From: Streptomyces sp. NRRL F-5123
GTDB taxonomy: Bacteria; Actinomycetota; Actinomycetes; Streptomycetales; Streptomycetaceae
Length of the DNA stretch: 64,000 nucleotides
Assembly: GCF_000721495.1 (NCBI RefSeq)
Contig: NZ_JOHY01000024.1
Span: forward strand, 1-64,000
Reading direction: 5' to 3'
Both the position numbers and the translations under genes were made by a program. Shown here piece after piece: positions 27,169-34,700 of this stretch (positions are counted from its first letter, which is position 1; each line of letters opens with the position of its first letter). The notes under the pieces are model-generated. The model was not told where the DNA came from and did no database searches. It was given only the letters and a program-made list of their open reading frames with translations.

Positions 27169-27287
27169 GTCGAACTCCTCGTTCGCCGCCGGGCACTTCC
27201 GTACCCGCGGACTTTGCGCAATCTTGACTGAAGGTTACCTGTGCAGGCGCTGTGCTCTCGACGGTGTATGTGTGCCGATGTGAGGCT

Positions 27288-27316
27288 CTCCGGCTGCCGG
27301 GATCCGGCAGCCGGAG
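27288..27316 (-). terminator. Perfect hairpin after the rhomboid gene
   Basis: Thirteen-bp arms CTCCGGCTGCCGG and CCGGCAGCCGGAG around GAT, 12 bases past the rhomboid stop. It is a very stable stem-loop, probably terminating rhomboid transcription ahead of the lipoprotein gene. Confidence 0.7.
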
Positions 27317-27327
27317 GAGCCGCTCCG

Positions 27328-27930
27328 TCAGGGGGCCTGCGCCGCCGAGCGGTCGCGGAAGAGGAACGCCGCCGCGACGCCGCCGACCAGACCGAACAGA
27401 TGCGCCTGCCAGGACACCCCGGTGGCCGTCGGCAGCACACCCCACAGGATCGATCCGTAGAGGACGCCGACGATCAGGCCCACGATCACGTCCAGCGCCC
27501 GGTGGTCCACGAAGCCGCGCACGACCAGATAGCCGAACAGGCCGAACACGAGCCCGGACGCGCCGAGCGTGACGCTGTGCGCGGGCGCCGTCAGCCACAC
27601 GCCGAGCCCGCTGACCACCATGACCGTCAGGGCCACCGCGAGGTAGCGGGCTATGCCGCTGAGCGCGGCGATGAAGCCGAGCACGAGCAACGGCAGGCTG
27701 TTGGACATCAGATGGGAGAAGCCGACGTGCAGGAAGGCCGCCGGGACGATGTCCAGCAGCTCGCTGCCCTGCCGCGGGGTGATGCCGTAGGTGTCCAGCC
27801 GCTGACCGCTCAGCGCGTTGACCACCTCGATGCCCCACAGCAGCGCGAGCCAGCCGCCCATGAGGATGCCCGCGGCGGCCACCCGGCCGCCGGCCCGCAC
27901 GGGGGCGAGCAGCGCGCCCGAGACGCTCAT
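27328..27930 (-). CDS. Rhomboid family intramembrane serine protease
   Basis: A 200-residue protein from ATG 27930 with six predicted helices. The catalytic serine is in TLGASGLVFGLFGYLV (GASG, near 122) and the histidine in WQAHLFGLVGG near 180; the conserved HLMSNSLPL motif lies near 75. This is a minimal six-helix rhomboid that cleaves membrane proteins within the bilayer. Substrates cannot be predicted. It is divergent from mqnM, with a 180-base gap between them. Confidence 0.9.
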   Translation of the reverse strand: MSVSGALLAPVRAGGRVAAAGILMGGWLALLWGIEVVNALSGQRLDTYGITPRQGSELLDIVPAAFLHVGFSHLMSNSLPLLVLGFIAALSGIARYLAVALTVMVVSGLGVWLTAPAHSVTLGASGLVFGLFGYLVVRGFVDHRALDVIVGLIVGVLYGSILWGVLPTATGVSWQAHLFGLVGGVAAAFLFRDRSAAQAP

Positions 27931-28110
27931 GACCGCCTCCCGCCGTCCGCGGTGTGTCCGTGACCCACGGCCATCCCCCTGACTCCCCCGACCGTCTCCC
28001 GGCTGCCTCCCGACGGCGGCCGTTGCTCCCTTTACTCCTGGAAGACGCGGGCGACCCCCGCCGGGTTCCCTCCGCGGCGGCCCTTCGGCGCGCCGGTTAC
28101 CCTCGTCGGC

Positions 28111-28857
28111 GTGGACGACGACCAGCACGGGGAGCAGCGCGGGGAGCCGCAGGGGGACGGGAAACCGCAGGCCGGACCGCCCCGCGTCCCGTGGGTGGTG
28201 GGCGTCTCCGGCGCGTCGGGGACCCCGTACGCCGCCGCCGTGCTGCGCGCGCTGCTGGCCGCGGGCGAGGACGTCGACCTCGTCGTGAGCCGCGCCGCCC
28301 GGCTCACCCTGCTGGACGAGACCGGCGGGCCCTTCCGCGACGCCCACTGGCGCGCCGACCTCGCCCGGCTGCTCGCCCGCGGGGCCGACGGCGACCCGGC
28401 CGCGTACCCCGTGCCGGACCTGGAGCGGGTACGCCACTGGCCGGCCGGCGACCTGGCCGCCGGGCCGTCCTCCGGCTCGTACCCGGCGCGGGGCATGCTG
28501 ATCGTGCCGGCCAGCACCGCGTGCGTGGCCGGGGTGGCGCTCGGGCTGTCCAAGGACCTGCTGCAGCGCGCCGCGAGCGTGACCCTCAAGGAGCGCCGCC
28601 CGCTGGTCGTGGCGGTGCGCGAGACGCCGCTGAACGGCCAGACGCTGCGCCACCTGGTCGCCCTCGACGACGCCGGGGCCGCGGTCCTGCCCGCCTCGCC
28701 TGCCTTCTACACCGGTGCCGCGCACATCCAGGACCTCGTCGACTTCGTCGCCGGCCGCGTCCTGGACGCCGCCGGGGTGCCGCACACCCTCTACCGCCGC
28801 TGGCGAGGGGGCCTCGGACAGGCACATGCGCAGGGCGCGGGCCCCGCCATGCCTTAG
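28111..28857 (+). CDS. mqnM: UbiX-like flavin prenyltransferase
   Basis: A 248-residue protein. GTG 28111 is used; the first 27 residues are a hydrophilic extension not shared by typical UbiX. The core has VVGVSGASGTPYAAAVLRAL near 29-48, LIVPASTACVAGVALGLSKDLLQRAASVTLKERRPLVVAVRETPLN near 130-176 (FMN and phosphate binding), and a C-terminal FYTGAAHIQDLVDFVAGRVLD. UbiX enzymes attach a dimethylallyl group to FMN, making prFMN for UbiD partners. Here the partner is likely mqnL. An insertion of about 40 residues near 75-125 lengthens the enzyme compared with the usual 190 residues. Confidence 0.9.
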   Translation: MDDDQHGEQRGEPQGDGKPQAGPPRVPWVVGVSGASGTPYAAAVLRALLAAGEDVDLVVSRAARLTLLDETGGPFRDAHWRADLARLLARGADGDPAAYPVPDLERVRHWPAGDLAAGPSSGSYPARGMLIVPASTACVAGVALGLSKDLLQRAASVTLKERRPLVVAVRETPLNGQTLRHLVALDDAGAAVLPASPAFYTGAAHIQDLVDFVAGRVLDAAGVPHTLYRRWRGGLGQAHAQGAGPAMP

Positions 28858-28907
28858 ATTCGTGTCCAGACAGCGCAGTCGCGGTGCGAACAGGAGGGTC
28901 CCCCCTG

Positions 28908-29396
28908 ATGGACGCGGTGGACAGACAGCTCATCCAGGCGTTGCGTGAGAACGGCCGGGCGTCGTACGCCGAACTGGGCCGGCTGGTGGGGCTGTCCGGC
29001 CCCAGCGTCACCGACCGCATCAACCGCCTGGAGCAGGCCGGGGTGATCACCGGCTACCGCGCGACGGTCGCCCCGGCCGCGCTCGGCCTCGGCGTGACCG
29101 CGCTCGTCGGTCTCCAGCTCAGCGACGCCGCCGACCACGAGGACGTCGCCGAGCGGCTGCGCACCCTGGACGAGATCGAGGACTGCTGGTTCATCGCCGG
29201 GGACGACTCGTACATGCTCAAGGTCCGGGTCAACGACGTGGACGGCCTGGAGGCCACCATCCGCCGGCTGTCCGGCACCAAGGGCGTGGCCCGCACCCGT
29301 ACCACGATCGTGCTGTCCACGAAGTGGGAGAACCGGGTCGGCGCACTTCCCGAAGAGCCGGTGGGGGCACCGCTCGGCCGGAAGCCGGGGGAGTAG
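28908..29396 (+). CDS. Lrp/AsnC family transcriptional regulator
   Basis: A 162-residue protein from ATG 28908 with AGGAGGG upstream. The N-terminal helix-turn-helix reads VDRQLIQALRENGRASYAELGRLVGLSGPSVTDRINRLEQAGVI. The C-terminal RAM/effector domain has LEEID-type strands (LDEIEDCWFIAGDDSYMLKVRVNDVDGLEATIRRLS). It probably senses an amino acid. It stands between mqnM and mqnE on the same strand and may control them; in S. coelicolor a regulator occupies the same place. Confidence 0.92.
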   Translation: MDAVDRQLIQALRENGRASYAELGRLVGLSGPSVTDRINRLEQAGVITGYRATVAPAALGLGVTALVGLQLSDAADHEDVAERLRTLDEIEDCWFIAGDDSYMLKVRVNDVDGLEATIRRLSGTKGVARTRTTIVLSTKWENRVGALPEEPVGAPLGRKPGE

Positions 29397-29438
29397 TGTC
29401 GGACGCCGGGCGGTCGATCCCGGCAGGAGGAGAAGCAC

Positions 29439-30602
29439 ATGGACGCGGGGCTCAAGCGGGAGCTGGAAGAGAAGGTCTACGCGGGTGAGCGGCTGACGCG
29501 CGAGGACGGCATCGCCCTCTACGAGTCCGACGACCTGGCGTGGCTCGGCGGGCTCGCGCACCACGTGCGGACGCAGAAGAACGGCGACGTCGTCCACTTC
29601 AACGTCAACCGCCACCTCAACATGACGAACGTGTGCACCGCCTCGTGCGCGTACTGCTCCTTCCAGCGCAAGCCGGGCGAGAAGGACGCGTACACCATGC
29701 GCATCGAGGAGGCCGTCCGGCTGGCCAAGGCCATGGAGGGCGACAACCTCACCGAGCTGCACATCGTCAACGGCCTGCATCCCACGCTGCCCTGGCGCTA
29801 CTACCCGCGGTCGCTGAAGGCCCTCAAGGAGGCGCTGCCGCAGGTCTCGCTCAAGGCCTTCACCGCCACCGAGATCCACCACTTCGAGACCATCTCCGGG
29901 ATGTCCGCCTCCGACATCCTCGACGAGCTGATCGACGCGGGCCTGGAGTCCCTCACCGGCGGCGGCGCGGAGATCTTCGACTGGGAGGTGCGCCGGCACA
30001 TCGTGGACCACCGCACCCACTGGGAGGACTGGTCCCGCATCCACCGGCTGGCGCACTCCAAGGGCCTCAAGACCCCCTGCACCATGCTCTACGGCCACAT
30101 CGAGGAGCCCCGGCACCGCGTCGACCACGTGCTGCGGCTGCGTGAGCTGCAGGACGAGACCGGCGGCTTCCAGGTCTTCATCCCGCTGCGCTACCAGCAC
30201 GACTTCGTGGACATGAAGGACGGCAAGGTCCGCAACACCCTCCAGGCCCGCACCACGATGGCCACCGGCGCGGAGGCGCTCAAGACCTTCGCCGTCTCCC
30301 GGCTGCTCTTCGACAACGTGCCGCACGTCAAGGTCTTCTGGGTCATGCACGGCCTGTCCACCGCGCAGCTCGCCCTCAACCACGGCGCGGACGACATGGA
30401 CGGCTCGGTCGTCGAGTACAAGATCACCCACGACGCGGACGACTACGGCACCCCCAACAAGCTCACCCGCGACGACATCCTCGACCTCATCCGCGACGCG
30501 GGCTTCCGCCCGGTCGAGCGCAACACGCGCTACGAGATCATCCGCGAGTACCCGGGCCCGGACGACTCCCGGCGCGACTCCCCGCAGCCCATGCGGGTGT
30601 GA
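29439..30602 (+). CDS. mqnE: Aminofutalosine synthase (radical SAM)
   Basis: A 387-residue radical SAM enzyme from ATG 29439, with GGAGGAG upstream. The cluster motif is NVCTASCAYCSF with Cys66, Cys70 and Cys73. Other signatures are MRIEEAVRLAKAMEG, TEIHHFETISG near 145 and VFIPLRYQHDFVDMKDGKV near 245. It joins an adenosyl radical from SAM to the enolpyruvyl group of MqnA product, giving 6-amino-6-deoxyfutalosine. The related mqnC lies 11 kb downstream; the two share the fold but differ in motif spacing, and the mqnE assignment fits the gene order of S. coelicolor. Confidence 0.95.
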   Translation: MDAGLKRELEEKVYAGERLTREDGIALYESDDLAWLGGLAHHVRTQKNGDVVHFNVNRHLNMTNVCTASCAYCSFQRKPGEKDAYTMRIEEAVRLAKAMEGDNLTELHIVNGLHPTLPWRYYPRSLKALKEALPQVSLKAFTATEIHHFETISGMSASDILDELIDAGLESLTGGGAEIFDWEVRRHIVDHRTHWEDWSRIHRLAHSKGLKTPCTMLYGHIEEPRHRVDHVLRLRELQDETGGFQVFIPLRYQHDFVDMKDGKVRNTLQARTTMATGAEALKTFAVSRLLFDNVPHVKVFWVMHGLSTAQLALNHGADDMDGSVVEYKITHDADDYGTPNKLTRDDILDLIRDAGFRPVERNTRYEIIREYPGPDDSRRDSPQPMRV

Positions 30603-30648
30603 CCCGCCTCACGGGGACCCGGCTCCGCGTAATGGTTACTCTTCATTC

Positions 30649-31170
30649 ATGACCCTTACGTGCGAACTGGACCCCGTGCTGGACGACGCGCTCCGCGAGG
30701 ACGTCCTCGCGCTCTGGGCGGACGTGACCAACGCGGGCGGCGCGGTCGGCTTCGTGCCGCCCGTCACCCCCGAGGACATCCGCCCCACCCTCGACGCCTC
30801 GCTCGCCGCGGTCGCGGCCGGCCGCCGCCGGCTGCTCGTCGGCCGCGACGAGGACGGCCGGGTGGCCGGCACGGTCTTCCTCGCCTTCAACGAGCACCGC
30901 CTCATGACGCACTGGCTCTGGCTCTACACGGTCATGATCCATCCCCGCCACCAGGGCCGCGGCCACGGCCGCGAGCTGATGGCGGCCACCGAGGCCGCCG
31001 CCCGCACGTTCCCCGGCATCGAGGCGATCCGCCTCACCTGCCGGGGCGGCACGGGAGTCGACACCTTCTACGCCGGGTGCGGCTACAAGGAGGTCGGCCG
31101 CGTCCCCGGCGCGATCCGCGTCGCCCCGGGCGACGACCGCGACGACATCGTGATGCTCCTGGCCCTCTGA
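30649..31170 (+). CDS. GNAT family N-acetyltransferase
   Basis: A 173-residue protein from ATG 30649. The acetyl-CoA site is in LYTVMIHPRHQGRGHGRELMAATEAAA near 92-118 (motif A, QGRGHG). The end GVDTFYAGCGYKEVGRVPGAIRV is the usual final strand and helix. The acceptor is unknown. Promoter-like TTACTCT lies about 15 bases upstream, so the message could be nearly leaderless. A small DUF4229 gene follows. Confidence 0.88.
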   Translation: MTLTCELDPVLDDALREDVLALWADVTNAGGAVGFVPPVTPEDIRPTLDASLAAVAAGRRRLLVGRDEDGRVAGTVFLAFNEHRLMTHWLWLYTVMIHPRHQGRGHGRELMAATEAAARTFPGIEAIRLTCRGGTGVDTFYAGCGYKEVGRVPGAIRVAPGDDRDDIVMLLAL

Positions 31171-31241
31171 GGCCCTTGCGCGACAAGCGGGTTCGGGGGG
31201 CCGCCCCCGGCGGAGGGGGAGCGGCGTGCTTCACTGGAAGC

Positions 31242-31544
31242 ATGCTTAGGTACACCGCCATGCGCTTCGGCCTCATCGTCGCGAGCTTCGGTGTCATCTG
31301 GGGACTGGTTCGGCTGCGTGTCCTGCCGGCCGGGCTCGGTGACTCGAACTACCTGTGGGTCGCCCTGCTGGCCCTCGTCGTGTCCGCCCCGCTGAGCTTC
31401 GTCCTGCTGCGCAACGTGCGCGAGCAGGCCGCGACCCAGGTGTCGGAGAAGGTCGAGCGCACCCGGCGCAACCTCGCCGCGAACCAGCAGCAGGAGGACG
31501 CGGCGGACGACGCCGCGCGGGACGGCGCCGCGCGCACCGCCTGA
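31242..31544 (+). CDS. DUF4229 small membrane protein
   Basis: A 100-residue protein from ATG 31242. Two membrane segments (FGLIVASFGVIWGLVRLRVL and YLWVALLALVVSAPLSFVLLRNV) are followed by a charged helical tail (SEKVERTRRNLAANQQQEDAADDAA). The pattern matches DUF4229, an actinobacterial family of unknown role. Its stop codon overlaps the start of the TetR gene (TGATG). Confidence 0.85.
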   Translation: MLRYTAMRFGLIVASFGVIWGLVRLRVLPAGLGDSNYLWVALLALVVSAPLSFVLLRNVREQAATQVSEKVERTRRNLAANQQQEDAADDAARDGAARTA

Positions 31545-32143
31545 TGCCCGCGGCGGGGGGCAAGCGGGTCCCGCGGGCCGAGCGCGAGCGGCAGATGCTC
31601 GACGCGGCCGTCGCGGTCTTCGCACGCCGCGGCTTCCGCGCCGCGTCGATGGACGAGATCGCGGAGGCGGCGGGCGTCAGCAAGCCGCTGGTGTATCTGT
31701 ACCTGGAGTCCAAGGACGCCCTGTTCACCGCCTGCATCCGGCGCGAGGCCGACGCGTTGGCCACGGCCGTACGGGACGCGGTCGAGGCGGACGCGCCGCC
31801 GGAGCGGCAGTTGTGGAGCGGGCTGCTCGGCTTCTTCGAGCACACCGCCGCGCACCCCGACGGCTGGGCGGTGCTCTACACGCAGGCCCGTACGGTCGGC
31901 GAGCCGTTCGCCGCGGAGGTCGCGGGGCTGCGGGCGCGGATCGTCGACTTCGTCGCCGGGCTCCTCGCGGCGGCGTGCGGCGCACCCGACACCCGGACCG
32001 TCGCACCGTACGCGTACGCGCTGGTGGGAGCCGCGGAGTCGCTCGCAGCCTGGGCGTCGACCGCCCCCGACCCGCTGCCCGCCCGCGACCTGGCCGCCTC
32101 CCTCATGACCTTCGCCTGGAAGGGCCTGGCCCAGGCGGTTTAG
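31544..32143 (+). CDS. TetR/AcrR family transcriptional regulator
   Basis: A 199-residue regulator from ATG 31544, overlapping the DUF4229 stop by 1 base. The DNA-binding domain is ERQMLDAAVAVFARRGFRAASMDEIAEAAGVSKPLVYLYLESKDALFTACIR (residues 15-66). The C-terminal ligand domain is Ala/Leu-rich and ends with SLMTFAWKGLAQAV. The target is unknown; candidates are palindromes in the lipid gene promoter at 36.0 kb. It converges on the next gene with a 4-base overlap of the 3' ends. Confidence 0.9.
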   Translation: MPAAGGKRVPRAERERQMLDAAVAVFARRGFRAASMDEIAEAAGVSKPLVYLYLESKDALFTACIRREADALATAVRDAVEADAPPERQLWSGLLGFFEHTAAHPDGWAVLYTQARTVGEPFAAEVAGLRARIVDFVAGLLAAACGAPDTRTVAPYAYALVGAAESLAAWASTAPDPLPARDLAASLMTFAWKGLAQAV

Positions 32144-32718
32144 ACGCGCGGGGCGCGGCCCAGCCGGGTGAGGACGCGGGTCAGTGCGTCGGCGTCCGGC
32201 GCCGCGGGCAGCGGAGGGGCGAAGACCGGTGAGGCGGGTGGTACGGCCAGGGCGATCGGCAGCGCGGCCTCGGCCAGGTCGGCGTCCGGGGTGAAGGGCG
32301 CGCCGAGCGTCACCGCGACGTCCCAGGCGTGGACCACGTAGTCCAGGAAGTGGAAGCCCACCGCCAGGCGGGCGGGGAAGTCCGGTCCGGTGCTGAACTC
32401 CGCCAGCGTGAAGGGCTGTTCGGGGTCGTCGACCCCGGCGAAGGCCGCGACGACGTCAGCGGCGGCGGCCTCGTACGCCGACGCCGGGTCGGCGTCCCGC
32501 GTGGCAGCCCAGACCGCGGCCTCGCCGCCCGCCCCCCGTGCGGCGGCGGCGAAGCCGCGGTGCTGGGCCGTCATGTGCCCGAGCAGATCCGCGAGGTCCC
32601 AGCCCTCGCAGGGAGTCGGGCGGCGCAGATCGGCTACGGTCGACTGCCGGACGAGCCCGGTGCTCAGCCGCACCGCGCGTGCGTCGAGGTCACGGAGCCG
32701 TTCCATATCGGTAGGCAT
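32140..32718 (-). CDS. TIGR03086-type DinB/mycothiol-dependent fold protein
   Basis: A 192-residue protein. The N-terminus has LRDLDARAVRLSTGLVRQSTVADLRRPTPCEGWDLADLLGHMTAQHRGF with the metal-binding His pattern of the DinB-like clan; GFHFLDYVVHAWDVAVTLG near 128 supplies the second His. Members of TIGR03086 are metal-binding, probably thiol-dependent, enzymes of unknown reaction. It diverges from the MarR gene; the 48-base gap contains two GCTTAT repeats. Confidence 0.82.
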   Translation of the reverse strand: MPTDMERLRDLDARAVRLSTGLVRQSTVADLRRPTPCEGWDLADLLGHMTAQHRGFAAAARGAGGEAAVWAATRDADPASAYEAAAADVVAAFAGVDDPEQPFTLAEFSTGPDFPARLAVGFHFLDYVVHAWDVAVTLGAPFTPDADLAEAALPIALAVPPASPVFAPPLPAAPDADALTRVLTRLGRAPRV

Positions 32719-32766
32719 GTGCTTATCGTCTGCGAGAGCTTATTATCTGTCAAGGGAGTTCCTGCG
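32719..32766. promoter_or_regulatory. Short divergent promoter region for the DinB-like and MarR genes
   Basis: Only 48 bases separate the starts. They hold GCTTATCGT and GCTTATTATC as direct repeats 18 bases apart and an AAGGGAG ribosome site for the MarR gene. MarR regulators commonly repress themselves and the divergent neighbour from such a site; here that is inference. Confidence 0.35.
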
Positions 32767-33222
32767 ATGTCCGCCGCCCGCCGCCCGCCCCGCAAGGACC
32801 TCGCCGCGATGATCGTCCCCCTCGGCCGCGCGCTCACCGCGGCGGAGCTGCCGTTGCTGCGCGAGCACGGGCTGAGCATGTGGGCCTACTCCGTACTCCT
32901 CGGGCTCGACCCCGAGCCCCTGCGCAGCCAGGCCGCTCTCGCGGAGGCCATCGGTGCCGACAAGACCCGCATCATCGACGTCCTCACCGAGCTCGAGGCC
33001 CGGGGCCTCATCACCCGCACGCCGGACCCGTCAGACCGCCGGGTCCGCCTCCTCGCCCTCACCGCGGAGGGCCTCCGCGTCCGCGACGCCGCGCAGGGCG
33101 CGATCCAGTCCCGCGAGGCGAGATTGCTGGCCCGCCACCTCCCGGAGGAGCAAGCCGCTGCGCTGCTGGCCGCGCTGACCACCCTCTCCGCGCTTCCTGC
33201 GGAGGCCTTGGGGGCGCCGTGA
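32767..33222 (+). CDS. MarR family transcriptional regulator
   Basis: A 151-residue protein from ATG 32767. The winged helix-turn-helix is visible: LRSQAALAEAIGADKTRIIDVLTELEARGLITRTPDPSDRRVRLLALTAEG (about 57-108), including the basic wing DPSDRRVR. The C-terminal helices provide dimerisation. It probably regulates the divergent DinB-like gene. Downstream lies the large repeat block. Confidence 0.9.
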   Translation: MSAARRPPRKDLAAMIVPLGRALTAAELPLLREHGLSMWAYSVLLGLDPEPLRSQAALAEAIGADKTRIIDVLTELEARGLITRTPDPSDRRVRLLALTAEGLRVRDAAQGAIQSREARLLARHLPEEQAAALLAALTTLSALPAEALGAP

Positions 33223-33224
33223 CC

Positions 33225-33481
33225 CGCGCCGGGCACTCGTTCCGCAGGCTGCGCCTGCGCCGCGGGGCACTCGTTTTTCGGGCTGCGCCTGCGCCGCGGG
33301 GCACACCAGGGGCGCGGGGAACTGCGCGAGCAACCACCCACCGGCCGGTGGGCCGTGGGGGCACCGCCCAGGCGAAGCTCTGGGGGAGAACCGAACTGCC
33401 CCTTCGGGCCGGTGACGACCCGCGCCACCGTCGTGGCTGGCCGCGCAGTTCCCCGCGCCCCTAAAAACGCTCACCCCGCGC
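33225..33481. repeat. Inverted-repeat module, second copy
   Basis: Arms GGGGCGCGGGGAACTGCGCG (33309-33328) and its exact complement (33442-33461). Between them lie CCACCGGCCGGTGG and an AGCTCTGGGGGAGAACC segment. Before the left arm are two GGCTGCGCCTGCGCCGCGGGGCAC units. The arms and the following TAAAAACGCTCACC are the same as at 17.2-17.4 kb. Confidence 0.85.
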
Positions 33482-33871
33482 GGCAGCGCGAGACGCTTGC
33501 CCGGCGCGGCAGCGCGAGACGCTTGCCCGGCGCGGCAGGGGAGAACGCTCACCCGGCGCGGCAGGGGAGAACGCTCACCCGGCGCGGCAGGGGAGAACGC
33601 TTGCCCGGCGCGGCAGGGGAAAACGCTCACCCCGTGCGGCAGCGCGAGACGCTCACCCGGCGTGGCACGGGAAAACGCTCACCCCGCGCGGCAGCGCGAG
33701 ACGCTTGCCCGGCGCGGCAGCGCAAGACGCTTGCCCGGCGTGGCACGGGAAAACGCTCACCCCGCGCGGCAGCGCGAGACGCTCACCCGGCGCGGCAGCG
33801 CAAGACGCTTGCCCGGCGCGGCACGGGAAAACGCTCACCCCGCGCGGCAGCGCGAAACGTTCACCCCGCGC
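33482..33871. repeat. Fifteen tandem copies of a 26-bp unit
   Basis: Exactly 15 units of 26 bp fit the 390 bases. The general unit is GGCAnnGnnAnACGCTnrCC plus CsGCGC. Three sub-types occur: AGCGCGAGACG, AGGGGAGAACG and ACGGGAAAACG, with CTTGCCCG or CTCACCCC following. Sub-types alternate, suggesting past unequal exchange of two- or three-unit blocks. The period is not a multiple of three, so the array is not coding. Confidence 0.9.
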
Positions 33872-33901
33872 GAGCCCCGCGGAACAGCCCGGCCGGCGAG
33901 G

Positions 33902-34699
33902 TCAGCTCACCGTTCCCACCACGTGCAGGCGTGAGCCTGACCGCACCTCGAACCTGCCGGAGGCAGCCGCGTACTCGACGGTCGAGGGCAGCAGCACCGG
34001 CGCCCGGAACTCGGCCTCAAGAGCATTCGCCTCAGCGGCGAGCGCAGCGCAGCGCGCCACCGTCCACATGCCGTGGGCGATCGCGTGGCGGAAGCCGAAG
34101 GGGCGGGCGGTCGGGCCCGAGAGGTGGATCGGGTTGTAGTCGCCGCTCACCCGGGCGTGCCGGCGCCCGAGATCGCCGGGCAGCTCCCACGTCTCGACGA
34201 GGGGGAGGCGGGGAGCGGGGGCGGCGGCCCCCGGGGCGTCCTGGCCCGGCGCCCGGTGCCTGGCCAGGTACGTGCTGGTGTCCTGCCACACCAGTTCACC
34301 GGCGAGGTGCGCCTCGGTCACGACGACGACCTCCGTGCCGCGGCGGTGCGCCCGCAGCCCCTCCGTGCGGACGGAGAGGTCCGGGCGGTCGGCGACCGTC
34401 AGCGCGTGCAGGCGGCGCAGCGCGATCGACGTGTGGACGAGCCCCAGCAGCGGCAGCGGGAACGCGCGGGCGGCCATGAGCCGCGCGGCGAGCGGGAAGC
34501 CCAGGATGTGCGGGTAGGTCAGCGGGAGGACGGGCCCGGGTTCGTACCCGCACACGCGGGCGTACGCGGCGGCGCGGGCGGGGTCGACGCGTACGGCGGC
34601 GCGGGTGAGCCGTGCGGGGGTGAGGCGGGAGGCGGCGGAGGGGCGTTTGGCGAGCCCGGTGAGCGCGCCGCGGCCCAGCGTCAGGATCAGCGGCGCCAT
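33902..34699 (-). CDS. MaoC-like dehydratase/hydratase
   Basis: A 265-residue protein from ATG 34699. The hot-dog catalytic motif is ARVSGDYNPIHLSGPTARPFGFRHAIAHGMWTVARCAAL near 182-220, with Asp and His of the hydratase. The N-terminal half is the degenerate first hot-dog (PLTYPHILGFPLAARLMAARAFPLPLLGLVH). It probably hydrates enoyl thioesters. It begins 1 base after the stop of the FabG-like gene, so the two form an operon for reduction and hydration of acyl chains, as in mycobacterial FabG4-HtdX pairs. Confidence 0.88.
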   Translation of the reverse strand: MAPLILTLGRGALTGLAKRPSAASRLTPARLTRAAVRVDPARAAAYARVCGYEPGPVLPLTYPHILGFPLAARLMAARAFPLPLLGLVHTSIALRRLHALTVADRPDLSVRTEGLRAHRRGTEVVVVTEAHLAGELVWQDTSTYLARHRAPGQDAPGAAAPAPRLPLVETWELPGDLGRRHARVSGDYNPIHLSGPTARPFGFRHAIAHGMWTVARCAALAAEANALEAEFRAPVLLPSTVEYAAASGRFEVRSGSRLHVVGTVS

Positions 34700-34700
34700 G

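Noticed and set aside
33482..33871. CRISPR array
   Set aside because: Repeats are directly adjacent with no unique spacers and there are no cas genes.
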